Shown here: positions 50,764 to 60,173 of the stretch, piece after piece | Position numbering within the stretch: the first letter of the stretch is position 1 | Layout: every line of letters starts with the position of its first letter | NCBI RefSeq assembly: GCF_900177245.1 | Contig: NZ_FXBM01000002.1 | Coordinates: 372,001-436,000, forward strand | DNA: 64,000 bases | Direction: 5' to 3' | Source of the DNA: Rathayibacter oskolensis | GTDB taxonomy: Bacteria; Actinomycetota; Actinomycetes; Actinomycetales; Microbacteriaceae | Position numbers and translations under genes: made by a program | The notes under the pieces: generated by a model | What the model saw: only the letters and a program-made list of their open reading frames with translations | What the model was told of the DNA's origin: nothing | The model's database searches: none

Positions 50764-50802
50764 CGCCGACGCCTGTCGGGTGCGGGCAGGGAGGACGTCA
50801 TC

Positions 50803-51354
50803 GTGACCGAGGAGTCGGAGACGCGTCCCGAGTCGACCGACGAGCCGCTGAGCCGCCGGGAGGCCGGAGCGCGGCGGCAGAAGCGTCTCGACGTGACCGG
50901 CGAGTGGCGGCGGGTGTCGCCGAAGTACGTGGCGGTCGAGATCGTGTCGGCCGTGGTCTCGAGCGCGTTCCTCCTCGCCGTGCCGCTGGTGCTCTGGGCG
51001 ATCGGCGTCGAGTGGGCCTGGCTGCTGGTCGTCGCGGCGGCGGCGCTCGCCGTGACCCTCCTCGTCGTCGCGCCCCGTCGCGCCCGCGCCTACGGCTACC
51101 GCCTCCGCGACGACGACCTGCTCTTCCGCCGCGGCATCATGTTCCAGCGCTTCGTCTCGGTCCCCTACGGCCGGATGCAGCTCATCGACGTCAACCGCGG
51201 GCCCCTCGCCCGCGCCCTGGGCCTCGCCGATCTGCGCTTCGTCACCGCGGCGGCGGCGACCGGCGTCAGCATCCCGGGACTCGTCGCGGGCGAGGCGGAG
51301 GAGCTCCGCGACCGGCTGGTCGAGCTCGCCGAGTCGCGCCGGGCCGGGCTGTGA
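50803..51354 (+). CDS. PH-domain membrane protein (YdbS-like)
   Basis: 183 aa; GTG start. Two membrane helices (~48-92) precede a bacterial PH (bPH2) domain: YGYRLRDDDLLFRRGIMFQRF and SVPYGRMQLIDVNRGPLARAL. It overlaps the next gene by 4 bp. YdbS/YdbT-type pairs are usually adjacent, as here; roles in membrane biology are suspected but not established. Confidence 0.88.
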   Translation: MTEESETRPESTDEPLSRREAGARRQKRLDVTGEWRRVSPKYVAVEIVSAVVSSAFLLAVPLVLWAIGVEWAWLLVVAAAALAVTLLVVAPRRARAYGYRLRDDDLLFRRGIMFQRFVSVPYGRMQLIDVNRGPLARALGLADLRFVTAAAATGVSIPGLVAGEAEELRDRLVELAESRRAGL

Positions 51355-52976
51355 CCGGGATCCCCGCAGCCCCCGTCCGCGGCATCGAGACCGATCTCGC
51401 CGACGGCGAGTGGCACCGCCTGCACCCGGCGACCCCCGTGCTCAAGGGCGGGATCGGCCTGCTGGTCGTCCTCGGCATCGTGGTCACGAACCTCCGGGAG
51501 CGCCTCGTCGAGCTGTTCCTGCCGGGGTACGGCGGCTACGAGAGCGGCGACCCCGTCGACGAGCTGCTCCGCCGGGGCCTCGTCGGCTGGGCGCTGCTCG
51601 CCGTGGCGGTCGGTCTGGCGGTCGCGGTCTTCGCGTTCTGGCTGTCGTGGCGGATGCACACCTTCCGCATCACGGACGAGGTCGTCGAGGTCCGCTCCGG
51701 CGTCCTCTTCCGCACGAACCGCCGGGCCAGGCTCGACCGCATCCAGGGGATCGCGGTGCAGCGTCCCCTGTTCGCCCGGCTCTTCGGGGCGGCGAAGCTC
51801 GAGGTCAGCGTCGCGGGGCAGGACGCGAACGTGCAGCTGTCGTATCTCGGCTCCCGGCTGGTCGACGCGCTGCGCCGCGACATCCTGCGCCTCGCCTCCG
51901 GGGTGCGCGAGCGCGAGGCGGTGGCCGCCGGTCAGGCGCCGAGCGGTGGATTCCTCGCGCGCCGGATCGAGGAGTTCGGCGACCAGGACGACGAGGGCGC
52001 GCCCCCGGAGTCGGTGGTCTCCATCCCGCCCGGGCGGCTGCTGGGCTCGCTCGTGTTCAGCGGCTTCACCGTGTTCCTCGCGGTGTCGATCGTCGCCGTC
52101 ACCCTCGTCGCCGTCTACGGCTCGCCGTTCGTGCTCTTCGCGATCCTCCCCGGCCTGATCGGGTCGGGCAGCTACTACGTCCGCCAGTTCGTGCGCTCGC
52201 TGCGCTACTCCATCGCCGGCACTCCCGACGGGGTGCGTGTCGGCTACGGCGTGCTCTCGACGAGCAGCGACACCCTCCCGCCCGGCCGCATCCACGCCGT
52301 CGAGATCACGCAGCCGCTGCTCTGGCGGCCGTTCGGCTGGTGGCAGGTGAAGATCGACCGCGCCGGGCAGGCGGCCTCCCGCGGAGCGAACGGCGAGCCC
52401 AACACGACGATCCTCCCGGTGGGCGATCTCGCCGCTGTCGAGCGGGTGCTCGGGCTCCTGCTCCCCGGCGCCGCCGAGGGCGCGGAGGCGACCCCGGTCG
52501 GCGACGCGCTGCGGCTGCGCGACGCCCCGGGCTTCACGCGCGCGCCGCGGGCCGCGGCCTGGCTGCGGCCCTTCTCGTGGCGGCGGACCGGCTACCGGCT
52601 CACGGACGACGTCGCGATCCTCCGCAGCGGCGCGGTCTGGCGGCGGGTGGCCGTCGTCCCGCTCGCCCGCATGCAGAGCATCGGCGTGCAGCAGGGTCCG
52701 CTGCAGCGCCTCCTCGGCCTCGCCTCGGCGCGGGTGCACACCGTCACCGGTCCGGTGACGCCGATGGTGCCCGTGATTAGCACCTCCGACGGCCTCGCCT
52801 TCTTCGACGAGCTCGCGCGTGCCGGCGTGCTCGCGGCGGGTCGCGACGAGAGCCACCTGTGGGGGCGGCGGGCCGCCTCCGCGCCCGTGCCCGGCTCGTG
52901 GCCGGCGCCCCTCGCCCGCACCGCCTGGCCGGCGCCGACGGGTCGCCCCGAACCGGAAGGACCGGCGCATGCCTGA
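51351..52976 (+). CDS. PH-domain membrane protein (YdbT-like)
   Basis: 541 aa; GTG start. It has pairs of membrane helices (~25-45, ~78-100, ~225-265) alternating with three bPH2 domains: MHTFRITDEVVEVRSGVLF, a middle copy with RYSIAGTPDGVRVGYGVLS, and a C-terminal copy with GYRLTDDVAILRSGAVWRR. Each copy has the RxxRIQ/RIHAV/RMQSI segment typical of the domain. The C-terminal Pro/Ala tail is variable. It overlaps the next gene by 8 bp. Confidence 0.88.
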   Translation: MTGIPAAPVRGIETDLADGEWHRLHPATPVLKGGIGLLVVLGIVVTNLRERLVELFLPGYGGYESGDPVDELLRRGLVGWALLAVAVGLAVAVFAFWLSWRMHTFRITDEVVEVRSGVLFRTNRRARLDRIQGIAVQRPLFARLFGAAKLEVSVAGQDANVQLSYLGSRLVDALRRDILRLASGVREREAVAAGQAPSGGFLARRIEEFGDQDDEGAPPESVVSIPPGRLLGSLVFSGFTVFLAVSIVAVTLVAVYGSPFVLFAILPGLIGSGSYYVRQFVRSLRYSIAGTPDGVRVGYGVLSTSSDTLPPGRIHAVEITQPLLWRPFGWWQVKIDRAGQAASRGANGEPNTTILPVGDLAAVERVLGLLLPGAAEGAEATPVGDALRLRDAPGFTRAPRAAAWLRPFSWRRTGYRLTDDVAILRSGAVWRRVAVVPLARMQSIGVQQGPLQRLLGLASARVHTVTGPVTPMVPVISTSDGLAFFDELARAGVLAAGRDESHLWGRRAASAPVPGSWPAPLARTAWPAPTGRPEPEGPAHA

Positions 52977-53661
52977 CCCCCGTCGAGACGGGCGACTCGG
53001 AGTCGGTGTGATCGGAGCGGGCCGCGTCGGACCGGTGCTCGGGGCGGCGCTCGCGAACGCCGGTCACGCCGTCATCGGCATCGCGACCACCAGCGAGTCG
53101 GGGCGCGAGCGCGCCGACGCGCTCCTGCCCGGGGTGCCGGTCCTCGCCGTGCCCGATCTGGTCGAGCGCAGCGAGCTCGTCGTGATCGCGGTCCCCGGAG
53201 GCGAGATCGGCGCTCTCGTCGCGGGTCTCGCCGCGATCGGTGCGTGGCAGCCCGGCCAGCTGGTGCTGCACACGGCGCCCGAGCACGGCTACGGGGTGCT
53301 GGCCCCGGCGCTGGCCTCGGGAGTGATCCCGCTCGCCGTGCACCCGGCGATGGCGTTCAGCGGCACGAGCCTCGACCTCGCGCGGCTGTCCGAGACCTAC
53401 TTCGCGGTGACCGCGCCCGGCCCCGTCCTGCCGATCGCGCAGGCGCTCGTCGTCGAGATGGGCGGCGAGCCGGTCACGGTCTCGGAGGCGGACCGCGCGG
53501 CGTACGCCGAGGCCGTCTCGACCGCCACCACCTTCTCGACCGCGATCGTCGACCAGGCCGCCGGCCTCCTGGCGGGCATCGGCGTCGAGAAGCCGGGCTT
53601 CTTCCTCTCCAGCCTCGTCCGCTCCTCCGTCGACGACGCCCTGCGCCGCGCGGCCGGCTGA
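52969..53661 (+). CDS. DUF2520 Rossmann-fold protein
   Basis: 230 aa; GGAAGG upstream of the ATG. The N-terminal NAD(P)-binding motif is VGVIGAGRVGPVLGAAL, followed by SELVVIAVPGGEIGALV, LVLHTAPEHGYGVL and VHPAMAFSG; the C-terminal helical DUF2520 part resembles 6-phosphogluconate-dehydrogenase-like folds. It sits immediately before panC, as in many actinobacteria, which suggests a role in pantothenate or coenzyme A metabolism, but no reaction is proven. Confidence 0.85.
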   Translation: MPDPRRDGRLGVGVIGAGRVGPVLGAALANAGHAVIGIATTSESGRERADALLPGVPVLAVPDLVERSELVVIAVPGGEIGALVAGLAAIGAWQPGQLVLHTAPEHGYGVLAPALASGVIPLAVHPAMAFSGTSLDLARLSETYFAVTAPGPVLPIAQALVVEMGGEPVTVSEADRAAYAEAVSTATTFSTAIVDQAAGLLAGIGVEKPGFFLSSLVRSSVDDALRRAAG

Positions 53662-53704
53662 CGAGGCAGCGCAGGGCCGGCGCGGCCTCTGCCCACCCCG
53701 CGGG

Positions 53705-53710
53705 TAGTGT
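53705..53710 (+). promoter_or_regulatory. Leaderless-type -10 element of panC
   Basis: TAGTGT, 6 nt before the GTG. Confidence 0.5.
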
Positions 53711-53716
53711 TCACGG

Positions 53717-54565
53717 GTGATCAGCACCATCGAACGCATCGACGCCCTGCGCGACCGGGTGCGGGAGGCTCGCCGCGCCGGGTCCCGCGTCGCCCTCGTC
53801 CCGACGATGGGCGCCCTGCACGACGGGCACCTCGCCCTCGTCGACCGGGCGCGCGAGATCGCCGACGTCGTGATCGTGTCGGTCTTCGTGAACCCGCTGC
53901 AGTTCGGCCCCTCCGAAGACCTCGACCGCTACCCGCGCGACCTCGCCGCCGACACGGCGCTGCTCGAGCCGGAGGGGGTCGACGTCGTCTTCGCCCCGAG
54001 CGTCGCCGAGATGTACCCCGACGGCCCCACCGCGACCCGCGTGGTCGCCGGCGCGGTCGGCGCGCTCTACGAGGGACGCTCGCGCCCCGGGCACTTCGAC
54101 GGGATGCTCACCGTCGTCGCCAAGCTCCTCGGCATCGTCCAGCCCGACGCGGCGCTGTTCGGGCAGAAGGACGCCCAGCAGCTCTTCCTCGTCCGCCGCA
54201 TGGTGCGCGATCTCGACCTCCCCGTGACGATCGAGGCCGTCGAGACGGTCCGCGAGGACGACGGCCTCGCGCTCTCGAGCCGCAACCGCTACCTCGACGC
54301 CCGCGAGCGGCGCGCCGCGCGCACCGTCCCGCTCGTGCTCGAGGCGGCCGCGTCGGCCGCCGACCGCGGGATCGACGCCGTGATCGCCGCCGCTCAGTCG
54401 GCCGCGATGGGCGAGCCCCTGGTTAAGCTGGACTACCTCGTCGTCGCTCACCCGACGACGTTCCTCCCGGTCGACGACGACTACCGCGGCCCGGCCCTCG
54501 TGCTCGTCGCCGCGATCGTCGGCTCCACCCGGCTCATCGACAACGGCCCGATCCTGCTCGCCTGA
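53717..54565 (+). CDS. panC: Pantothenate synthetase
   Basis: 282 aa. It joins pantoate and beta-alanine with ATP. Signatures: [19 protein letters not shown] (HxGH), [40 protein letters not shown] and [15 protein letters not shown]. The usual downstream partner panD is not next to it; lysS follows after 41 bp. Confidence 0.96.
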   Translation: MISTIERIDALRDRVREARRAGSRVALVPTMGALHDGHLALVDRAREIADVVIVSVFVNPLQFGPSEDLDRYPRDLAADTALLEPEGVDVVFAPSVAEMYPDGPTATRVVAGAVGALYEGRSRPGHFDGMLTVVAKLLGIVQPDAALFGQKDAQQLFLVRRMVRDLDLPVTIEAVETVREDDGLALSSRNRYLDARERRAARTVPLVLEAAASAADRGIDAVIAAAQSAAMGEPLVKLDYLVVAHPTTFLPVDDDYRGPALVLVAAIVGSTRLIDNGPILLA

Positions 54566-54606
54566 TCGCGCCGCCCGCCCCCGACCGAAAGCACCCGCGC
54601 TCCGCC

Positions 54607-56133
54607 ATGGCCGACTCCCCCCAGATCCCCGACGCCCCGTCCGAGCTCTCCGCCGAGGAGGCCTCCGAGCAGAAGGCCGTGCGGCTGGCCAAGCGCGAGC
54701 GCCTGCTCGAGCGCGCGGGGGACGACCTCGGAGGCGGCGCCTACCCGGTGGCCGTCGGCGTCACCGACACGATCGCCGCTGTCCGCGCGCGTCACGAGGG
54801 CATCGAGCCCGACACGAAGACGGGCGACCGCGTCGGCCTCGCCGGGCGCGTGGTGTTCCAGCGCAACACCGGCAAGCTCTGCTTCGCGACGCTGCAGTCC
54901 GGCGACGGCGCCCGCATCCAGGCGATGGTGTCGCTCGGCGATGTCGGCGAGGAGTCGCTCGCCGCCTGGAAGGAGGTCGTCGATCTCGGCGACCACCTCT
55001 TCGTGGCGGGCGAGGTGATCTCGAGCAAGCGCGGCGAGCTGAGCGTCTGGGTGTCGGAGTGGACCATCGCCGCGAAGGCGATCCTCCCGCTCCCGAACCT
55101 CCACAACGAGCTCGGCGACGAGACGCGCATGCGTCAGCGCTACCTCGATCTGATCGTCCGCCCGCAGGCGCGAGAGACCGTGATCACGCGCGCCGCGGTC
55201 AACGCCTCGCTCCGGAGCACCTTCGTCGGCCACGGCTTCCTCGAGGTCGAGACGCCGATGCTGCAGGTGATGCACGGCGGCGCCTCCGCCCGCCCGTTCG
55301 CGACGCACTCCAACGCCTTCGACACCGAGCTCTACCTGCGCATCGCTCCCGAGCTCTACCTCAAGCGGGCGGTCGTCGGAGGCATCGAGCGCGTCTTCGA
55401 GATCAACCGCAACTTCCGCAACGAGGGCGCCGACTCGACCCACTCGCCCGAGTTCGCGATGCTCGAGGCCTATCAGGCCTACGGCGACTACACCTCGATC
55501 GCCGATCTCACCCAGGAGCTGATCCAGAACGCGGCGCTCGCCGTCTCGGGATCCCACGTGGTCACCTGGGCCGACGGCACCGAGTACGACCTCGGCGGCG
55601 AGTGGGAGCGGATCTCGATGTACGAGAGCCTGTCGCTGGCGGCCGGGATCGCGATCACCCCGTCGACGCCGCTGGTCGAGCTCGAGACGCTCGCCGAGCG
55701 CGAGGGCCTCGAGGTGCACGTGCCCACCCACGGCAAGTACGTGGAGGAGCTGTGGGAGCACTTCGTCAAGGGCGGGCTCACCCGTCCGACCTTCGTCATG
55801 GACTTCCCGGTCGACACCTCGCCGCTCGTGCGCGCCCACCGCAGCATCCCCGGCGTGGTCGAGAAGTGGGACCTCTACGTCCGCGGCTTCGAGCTCGCGA
55901 CCGGCTACTCCGAGCTGGTCGACCCGGTCGTGCAGCGTGAGCGCTTCGTCGAGCAGGCGCGCCAGGCGGCCGCCGGCGACGACGAGGCGATGCGCCTCGA
56001 CGAGGACTTCCTCCGCGCGCTCGAGCACGGGATGCCGCCCACCGGAGGCATGGGGATGGGCATCGACCGCCTCCTGATGGCGATCACCGGCCTCGGGATC
56101 CGCGAGACGATCCTCTTCCCGCTCGTCAAGTAG
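54607..56133 (+). CDS. lysS: Lysyl-tRNA synthetase, class II
   Basis: 508 aa. An N-terminal OB-fold anticodon domain (~60-190; [18 protein letters not shown]) is followed by the class II core: motif 1 in [17 protein letters not shown], motif 2 in [14 protein letters not shown], motif 3 in [15 protein letters not shown]. It charges tRNA-Lys. The length is standard. Confidence 0.97.
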   Translation: MADSPQIPDAPSELSAEEASEQKAVRLAKRERLLERAGDDLGGGAYPVAVGVTDTIAAVRARHEGIEPDTKTGDRVGLAGRVVFQRNTGKLCFATLQSGDGARIQAMVSLGDVGEESLAAWKEVVDLGDHLFVAGEVISSKRGELSVWVSEWTIAAKAILPLPNLHNELGDETRMRQRYLDLIVRPQARETVITRAAVNASLRSTFVGHGFLEVETPMLQVMHGGASARPFATHSNAFDTELYLRIAPELYLKRAVVGGIERVFEINRNFRNEGADSTHSPEFAMLEAYQAYGDYTSIADLTQELIQNAALAVSGSHVVTWADGTEYDLGGEWERISMYESLSLAAGIAITPSTPLVELETLAEREGLEVHVPTHGKYVEELWEHFVKGGLTRPTFVMDFPVDTSPLVRAHRSIPGVVEKWDLYVRGFELATGYSELVDPVVQRERFVEQARQAAAGDDEAMRLDEDFLRALEHGMPPTGGMGMGIDRLLMAITGLGIRETILFPLVK

Positions 56134-56158
56134 CTCCTGGCCCGCCGCCCGCGTCGGG

Positions 56159-56164
56159 TAGCTT
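56159..56164 (+). promoter_or_regulatory. Probable -10 of the HEMLH protein gene
   Basis: TAGCTT, 64 bp before the GTG; implies a ~58-nt leader with GGGGGAG as ribosome binding site. Confidence 0.35.
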
Positions 56165-56228
56165 GGGGCGGCGGCGGAGCAGGACTCCGCCGCGATCGAC
56201 GACGGCCGGAGGGCCGGACGGGGGAGAC

Positions 56229-57227
56229 GTGGTCCGCGCATCCAGCATCATCGCGACGGCCGTCGCGGGCGTGCTCACCCTCGCGCAGTTCGGAGTGGGC
56301 GCAGCCTTCGCCGCCTCGGTCCTGGTCGACTCCTCCGATCTCGGCACCGCGCTCGCCGATCAGCGGGCGGCGGAGTCGTTCACCCCCGACGCGACCATCA
56401 GCGGGTTCGCCGAGCGCACCGCGATGTCCGAGCGCGGCCGAGCGCTCTACTACGCCTCCAGCCCCGCGGTGGAGCCGACCGAGGGCTTCAACGCCCTCTG
56501 CGGCTACGGCGCATCGGACGAGATCGTGCTGGGCTGCTACACCGGCAGCGACATCTACATCTCCGACGTCACGAACCCCGACCTCGACGGCATCCGCGAC
56601 GTGACCGCCGCCCACGAGATGCTCCACGCGGCGTGGGTGCGCCTGGACGCGAGCGAGCAGGAGGCGCTCGGCGCCGAGCTCGAGGAGGCGTACGCCGCGC
56701 TGCCCCAGGACGGCCCCATCGCCGAGCGGCTCGAGCTGTACCGCACCGGTGGTCTCGGCGAGCGCGTCAACGAGCTGCACTCGATCCTCGGCACCGAGGT
56801 CGCCGAGCTCTCGCCCGAGCTCGAGGAGCACTACGCGGCCTACTTCTCCGACCGCTCCGTGGTGGTGGGTCTGAACGCGCGCTACGAGGCCGTCTTCACC
56901 GATCTCGAGAACCGGATCACGGACCTCGTCGCCCGCATCGACGCCATGTACGCCGATCTCACCGCGCGCGTCGACGCGAACAACGCCGACTACGACGCGC
57001 TGAACGTCGAGATCGACGACTTCAACGCCCGCGCCGACAGCGGCGACTTCGCGTCCGAGGCCGACTTCGAGGCCGAGCGTGCCGACCTGCTCGCCCGAGG
57101 CGACGCGATCGACGCCACGCGGGACGCCATCGACGCCGACATCGCCGTCTACGACGGCCTGCGGGCCGAGCTCGAGGGCCTGAACGCCGACGCCTCCGCC
57201 CTCAACCAGTCGATCGAGAGCCGGTAG
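56229..57227 (+). CDS. Putative secreted metallopeptidase-like protein
   Basis: 332 aa from GTG. One N-terminal signal or anchor helix (~5-30). The globular part (~35-140) has VTAAHEMLHAAWVRLD, an HExxH motif, after LCGYGASDEIVLGCYTG with two Cys. The rest (~150-332) is a long Asp/Ala-rich coiled coil (LENRITDLVARIDAMYADLT). No family was recognised. It may be an extracytoplasmic protease with a coiled-coil dimerisation stalk; activity is inferred from the motif only. Confidence 0.75.
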   Translation: MVRASSIIATAVAGVLTLAQFGVGAAFAASVLVDSSDLGTALADQRAAESFTPDATISGFAERTAMSERGRALYYASSPAVEPTEGFNALCGYGASDEIVLGCYTGSDIYISDVTNPDLDGIRDVTAAHEMLHAAWVRLDASEQEALGAELEEAYAALPQDGPIAERLELYRTGGLGERVNELHSILGTEVAELSPELEEHYAAYFSDRSVVVGLNARYEAVFTDLENRITDLVARIDAMYADLTARVDANNADYDALNVEIDDFNARADSGDFASEADFEAERADLLARGDAIDATRDAIDADIAVYDGLRAELEGLNADASALNQSIESR

Positions 57228-57257
57228 CTCCTCGGAGGCGCGCACCGCCGCTCCCGG

Positions 57258-57263
57258 TAGGAT
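57258..57263 (+). promoter_or_regulatory. Leaderless-type -10 element of the 60-aa membrane protein gene
   Basis: TAGGAT, 6 nt before the ATG. Confidence 0.5.
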
Positions 57264-57269
57264 CGCCTC

Positions 57270-57452
57270 ATGGACTGGGAGATCTGGAATCAGGGGCTGT
57301 GGGCCCTGCTGCCGACGCTCAGCGTCGGCCTCATCTTCTGGTTCGTCATGCGGGCCGTGATCCGCTCCGACCGCAACGAGCGCCGCGCCTACGACCGCAT
57401 CGAGGCGCAGGAGCGCGCCAAGCGCGGCCTGCCGCCCCGCGACGCCTCCTAG
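57270..57452 (+). CDS. Small single-pass membrane protein
   Basis: 60 aa: WEIWNQGLWALLPTLSVGLIFW leads into one membrane helix and a charged Arg-rich tail (RSDRNERRAYDRIEAQERAKR). Microproteins of this layout precede cardiolipin synthase or lie near lysS in related genomes, as far as I recall; the function is unknown. Its stop is 12 bp before the cardiolipin synthase start. Confidence 0.75.
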   Translation: MDWEIWNQGLWALLPTLSVGLIFWFVMRAVIRSDRNERRAYDRIEAQERAKRGLPPRDAS

Positions 57453-57464
57453 ACGGGAACCGCA

Positions 57465-58940
57465 GTGACGGGATCCGACTGGTCGCTGGTCCTCGCGATC
57501 GGCGCGATCGTCGTCGAGCTCGTCGTCCGCGTCGTCGCGGTGATCGTCGTCCCGCGCAACCGCCGACCGACGACGGGCCTCGCCTGGCTGATGGCGATCT
57601 TCCTCATCCCCTACTTCGGCATCCTGCTGTTCCTGTTCATCGGGAGCTACAAGCTCCCGCGGAAGCGCCGGCGCAAGCAGGAGGAGATCAACCGGTTCAT
57701 CCTCGAGTCGACCGAGGGCATCGACAGGGTCGCGCGGCACCACCCGTGGCCGCTGTGGCTGGAGTCGGTGGTCACCCTCAACCGCAACCTCGGCGCCATG
57801 CCCCTCGTCGGCGGCAACGACGCGCGCCTCCAGGGCGGTTACGAGGAGACGATCGAGGCCATGGCGTTCGAGATCGACCGCGCCCGCCGCTACGTGCACT
57901 GCGAGTTCTACATCCTCGCCGCCGACTCGACCACGGCACCGTTCTTCGACGCCCTCGACCGCGCCGTCGCCCGCGGGGTCACGGTGCGGATCCTCCTCGA
58001 CCACATCGCGTCGATTCGCGTGCCGGGCTACTTCAGCGGGACGTACCGCCGCCTCCGGGCGCTCGGGAAGGCGGGCGCCCACTGGTCCTACATGCTCCCG
58101 GTGCGCCCCTGGCGCCTCGAGTACCAGCGGCCCGATCTCCGCAACCACCGCAAGCTGCTGATCGTCGACGGAAACGCCGCGTTCATGGGCTCGCAGAACG
58201 TCGTCGACTCGAGCTACAACAAGCGCGGCAACATCCGCCGCGGCCTGCACTGGCACGACCTGATGGTGCGCCTGGAGGGTCCGGTGGTGCAGGGCATCAA
58301 CGCCATCTTCATCACCGACTGGTACAGCGAGACCGACGAGCTGCTGCTGCGCGAGTCGGAGCCGATGGAGGCGCTGCAGATGCGCGACACGATCGACTGC
58401 CAGGTGGTGCCGAGCGGGCCCGGGTTCGACGGCGAGAACAACCTCCGCCTGTTCCTCGCGCTGCTCTACTCGGCCCAGAAGTCGATCATCATCACGAGCC
58501 CCTACTTCGTCCCCGACGAGGCGATGCTCTACGCGATCACGACGGCCACGCGCCGAGGGGTGCACGTCGAGCTCTTCGTCTCCGAGATCGGCGATCAGGC
58601 CGTCGTCTACCACGCCCAGCGCTCCTACTACGAGACGCTCCTGACCGCAGGCGTGCGCATCTGGATGTACCGCAAGCCCACGATCCTGCACGCCAAGCAC
58701 TTCACGATCGACGACGACGTGGCCGTGATCGGCTCGAGCAACATGGACATGCGCTCGTTCAGCCTCAACCTCGAGGTGTCCCTGATGGTGCGCGGCTCGG
58801 AGTTCGTCGAGGATCTGCGCCAGGTGCAGCAGGACTACCGCGAGCACTCCCGGGAGCTCACCCTGCGCGAGTGGCGGCAGCAGCCGCTGCGGTCGACGAT
58901 CCTCGACAACCTGGCGCGGCTCACGTCCGCCCTGCAGTGA
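57465..58940 (+). CDS. cls: Cardiolipin synthase
   Basis: 491 aa; GTG start. Two N-terminal membrane helices (~5-60; PDE-type LAWLMAIFLIPYFGILLFLFI) and two phospholipase-D HKD motifs: NHRKLLIVDGNAAFMGSQN (~226) and HAKHFTIDDDVAVIGSSN (~408). It condenses two phosphatidylglycerols or uses CDP-diacylglycerol. The length and motif spacing are standard for the PLD-type enzyme. Confidence 0.94.
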   Translation: MTGSDWSLVLAIGAIVVELVVRVVAVIVVPRNRRPTTGLAWLMAIFLIPYFGILLFLFIGSYKLPRKRRRKQEEINRFILESTEGIDRVARHHPWPLWLESVVTLNRNLGAMPLVGGNDARLQGGYEETIEAMAFEIDRARRYVHCEFYILAADSTTAPFFDALDRAVARGVTVRILLDHIASIRVPGYFSGTYRRLRALGKAGAHWSYMLPVRPWRLEYQRPDLRNHRKLLIVDGNAAFMGSQNVVDSSYNKRGNIRRGLHWHDLMVRLEGPVVQGINAIFITDWYSETDELLLRESEPMEALQMRDTIDCQVVPSGPGFDGENNLRLFLALLYSAQKSIIITSPYFVPDEAMLYAITTATRRGVHVELFVSEIGDQAVVYHAQRSYYETLLTAGVRIWMYRKPTILHAKHFTIDDDVAVIGSSNMDMRSFSLNLEVSLMVRGSEFVEDLRQVQQDYREHSRELTLREWRQQPLRSTILDNLARLTSALQ

Positions 58941-59000
58941 TCCTTACCGTCTCCGACGTGACCCCCGCTCGGGGCTGAGGCGAGGATCCCTCAACTCCGT

Positions 59001-59006
59001 TAGGCT
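59001..59006 (+). promoter_or_regulatory. Possible -10 of the AraC-type regulator gene
   Basis: TAGGCT, 54 bp before the GTG at 59061, in the 120-bp gap after cls. No good -35 is visible. Confidence 0.3.
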
Positions 59007-59060
59007 CCTGCACGACGAACGTCCTCCGCCGCGATCGTCCCGTCGATCGGAGTCGCCACC

Positions 59061-60026
59061 GTGGTCCCTCGCCCCTCCCTCCTCAACCCGTTGAGCGTGC
59101 CGCTCGGTCCCGGCGTCCGCTCCGTCCGGCTGCGCGGTGCCGAGGGGCTGTCGGCGCTGCGGCGATCGGTCGAGATCGCCGTCGATCCGCCCGCCGGCTT
59201 CCGGATGGATCTCGCCGTCGGCGCGGTCACGGGAGTGCGGGTCCTGCACATCGTCGCGACGCCCTTCGCGGCGCGCTGGCCCGGCCCGTCGACGGCCGAC
59301 GGAGCCGCGGCCTTCGTCCTGCCGATGGAGGGGAGTCTCGTGCTGGAGTCGGCGGCGGGAACGCTGGCTGTCGATCGCGGCGGCCTCTCACTCTCCTCCG
59401 GAGACCCGGTGATCCTCCGCACCCACCGTCCGTCCCGCTTCCTGGTGCTCTGCCTCGACGCCACCGCCTCCGATCGGACGCGCCGCGCCGAGCGCGCACG
59501 CACCCTCCCGGAGTCGGCGATGACGACGGCCGCGCGCACCGTGCTGCGCGCCTTCCTCACCGACCTCGACATCCAGCACCCGGTGCAGGCCGAGTACCTC
59601 CAGGGCACCGTGCAGCGACTCGGTCGCCTCCTCGGCAGCGAACGCGACGAGGAGGGTGCCGAGCGGCTCGGCCTGAACGACATGGTCGACGCGGCGATCC
59701 AGGTCATCCGCGCCGACTTCAGCGACCCCGCCCTCGATCCGGGCACCGTCGCACGCCGCTGCCGGGTGAGCCTGCGGACCCTCCAGCGCGCGGTCGCCGA
59801 CGAGCGCGGCACCACCCTCCGCGAGCTCATCTCGGCCGTCCGCACCGAGAACGCGCTGCGCCTCGTCGGCACCGCCGAGGCCTCCGGGCTGCCGCTGAGC
59901 GACATCGCCCGGCGGTCGGGCTTCTCGTCGCCCGAGCGCCTGCGTCGGGCGATCACGACGCAGACCGGGCTGTCGCCGAGCGAGTACCGCAGGCGCCTCC
60001 GCGACGACGAGCGGGCGGCCGGCTGA
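59061..60026 (+). CDS. AraC-family transcriptional regulator
   Basis: 321 aa. A variable N-terminal sensor region (~1-205) is followed by the AraC DNA-binding domain: first HTH DPGTVARRCRVSLRTLQRAV and second HTH LSDIARRSGFSSPERLRRAI, ending TGLSPSEYRRRLR. The ligand is unknown. The NDH-2 gene 147 bp downstream is on the same strand, but a TAGCGT hexamer and its own ribosome binding site suggest separate control. Confidence 0.88.
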   Translation: MVPRPSLLNPLSVPLGPGVRSVRLRGAEGLSALRRSVEIAVDPPAGFRMDLAVGAVTGVRVLHIVATPFAARWPGPSTADGAAAFVLPMEGSLVLESAAGTLAVDRGGLSLSSGDPVILRTHRPSRFLVLCLDATASDRTRRAERARTLPESAMTTAARTVLRAFLTDLDIQHPVQAEYLQGTVQRLGRLLGSERDEEGAERLGLNDMVDAAIQVIRADFSDPALDPGTVARRCRVSLRTLQRAVADERGTTLRELISAVRTENALRLVGTAEASGLPLSDIARRSGFSSPERLRRAITTQTGLSPSEYRRRLRDDERAAG

Positions 60027-60173
60027 CCTCCCCGCTCCTCGGCGTCGAGCCGCCGGTGCGCAAGGCCCTGGCCCGTGCCGGGGTCTCGGCGTAGCGTCGG
60101 AGCATCCCCAGCACCGGTGCCCTCGGCTCCGCGCCCTCCCTCCGCCGGCGCCGGGTTCGAGAAGGGAACGGAC

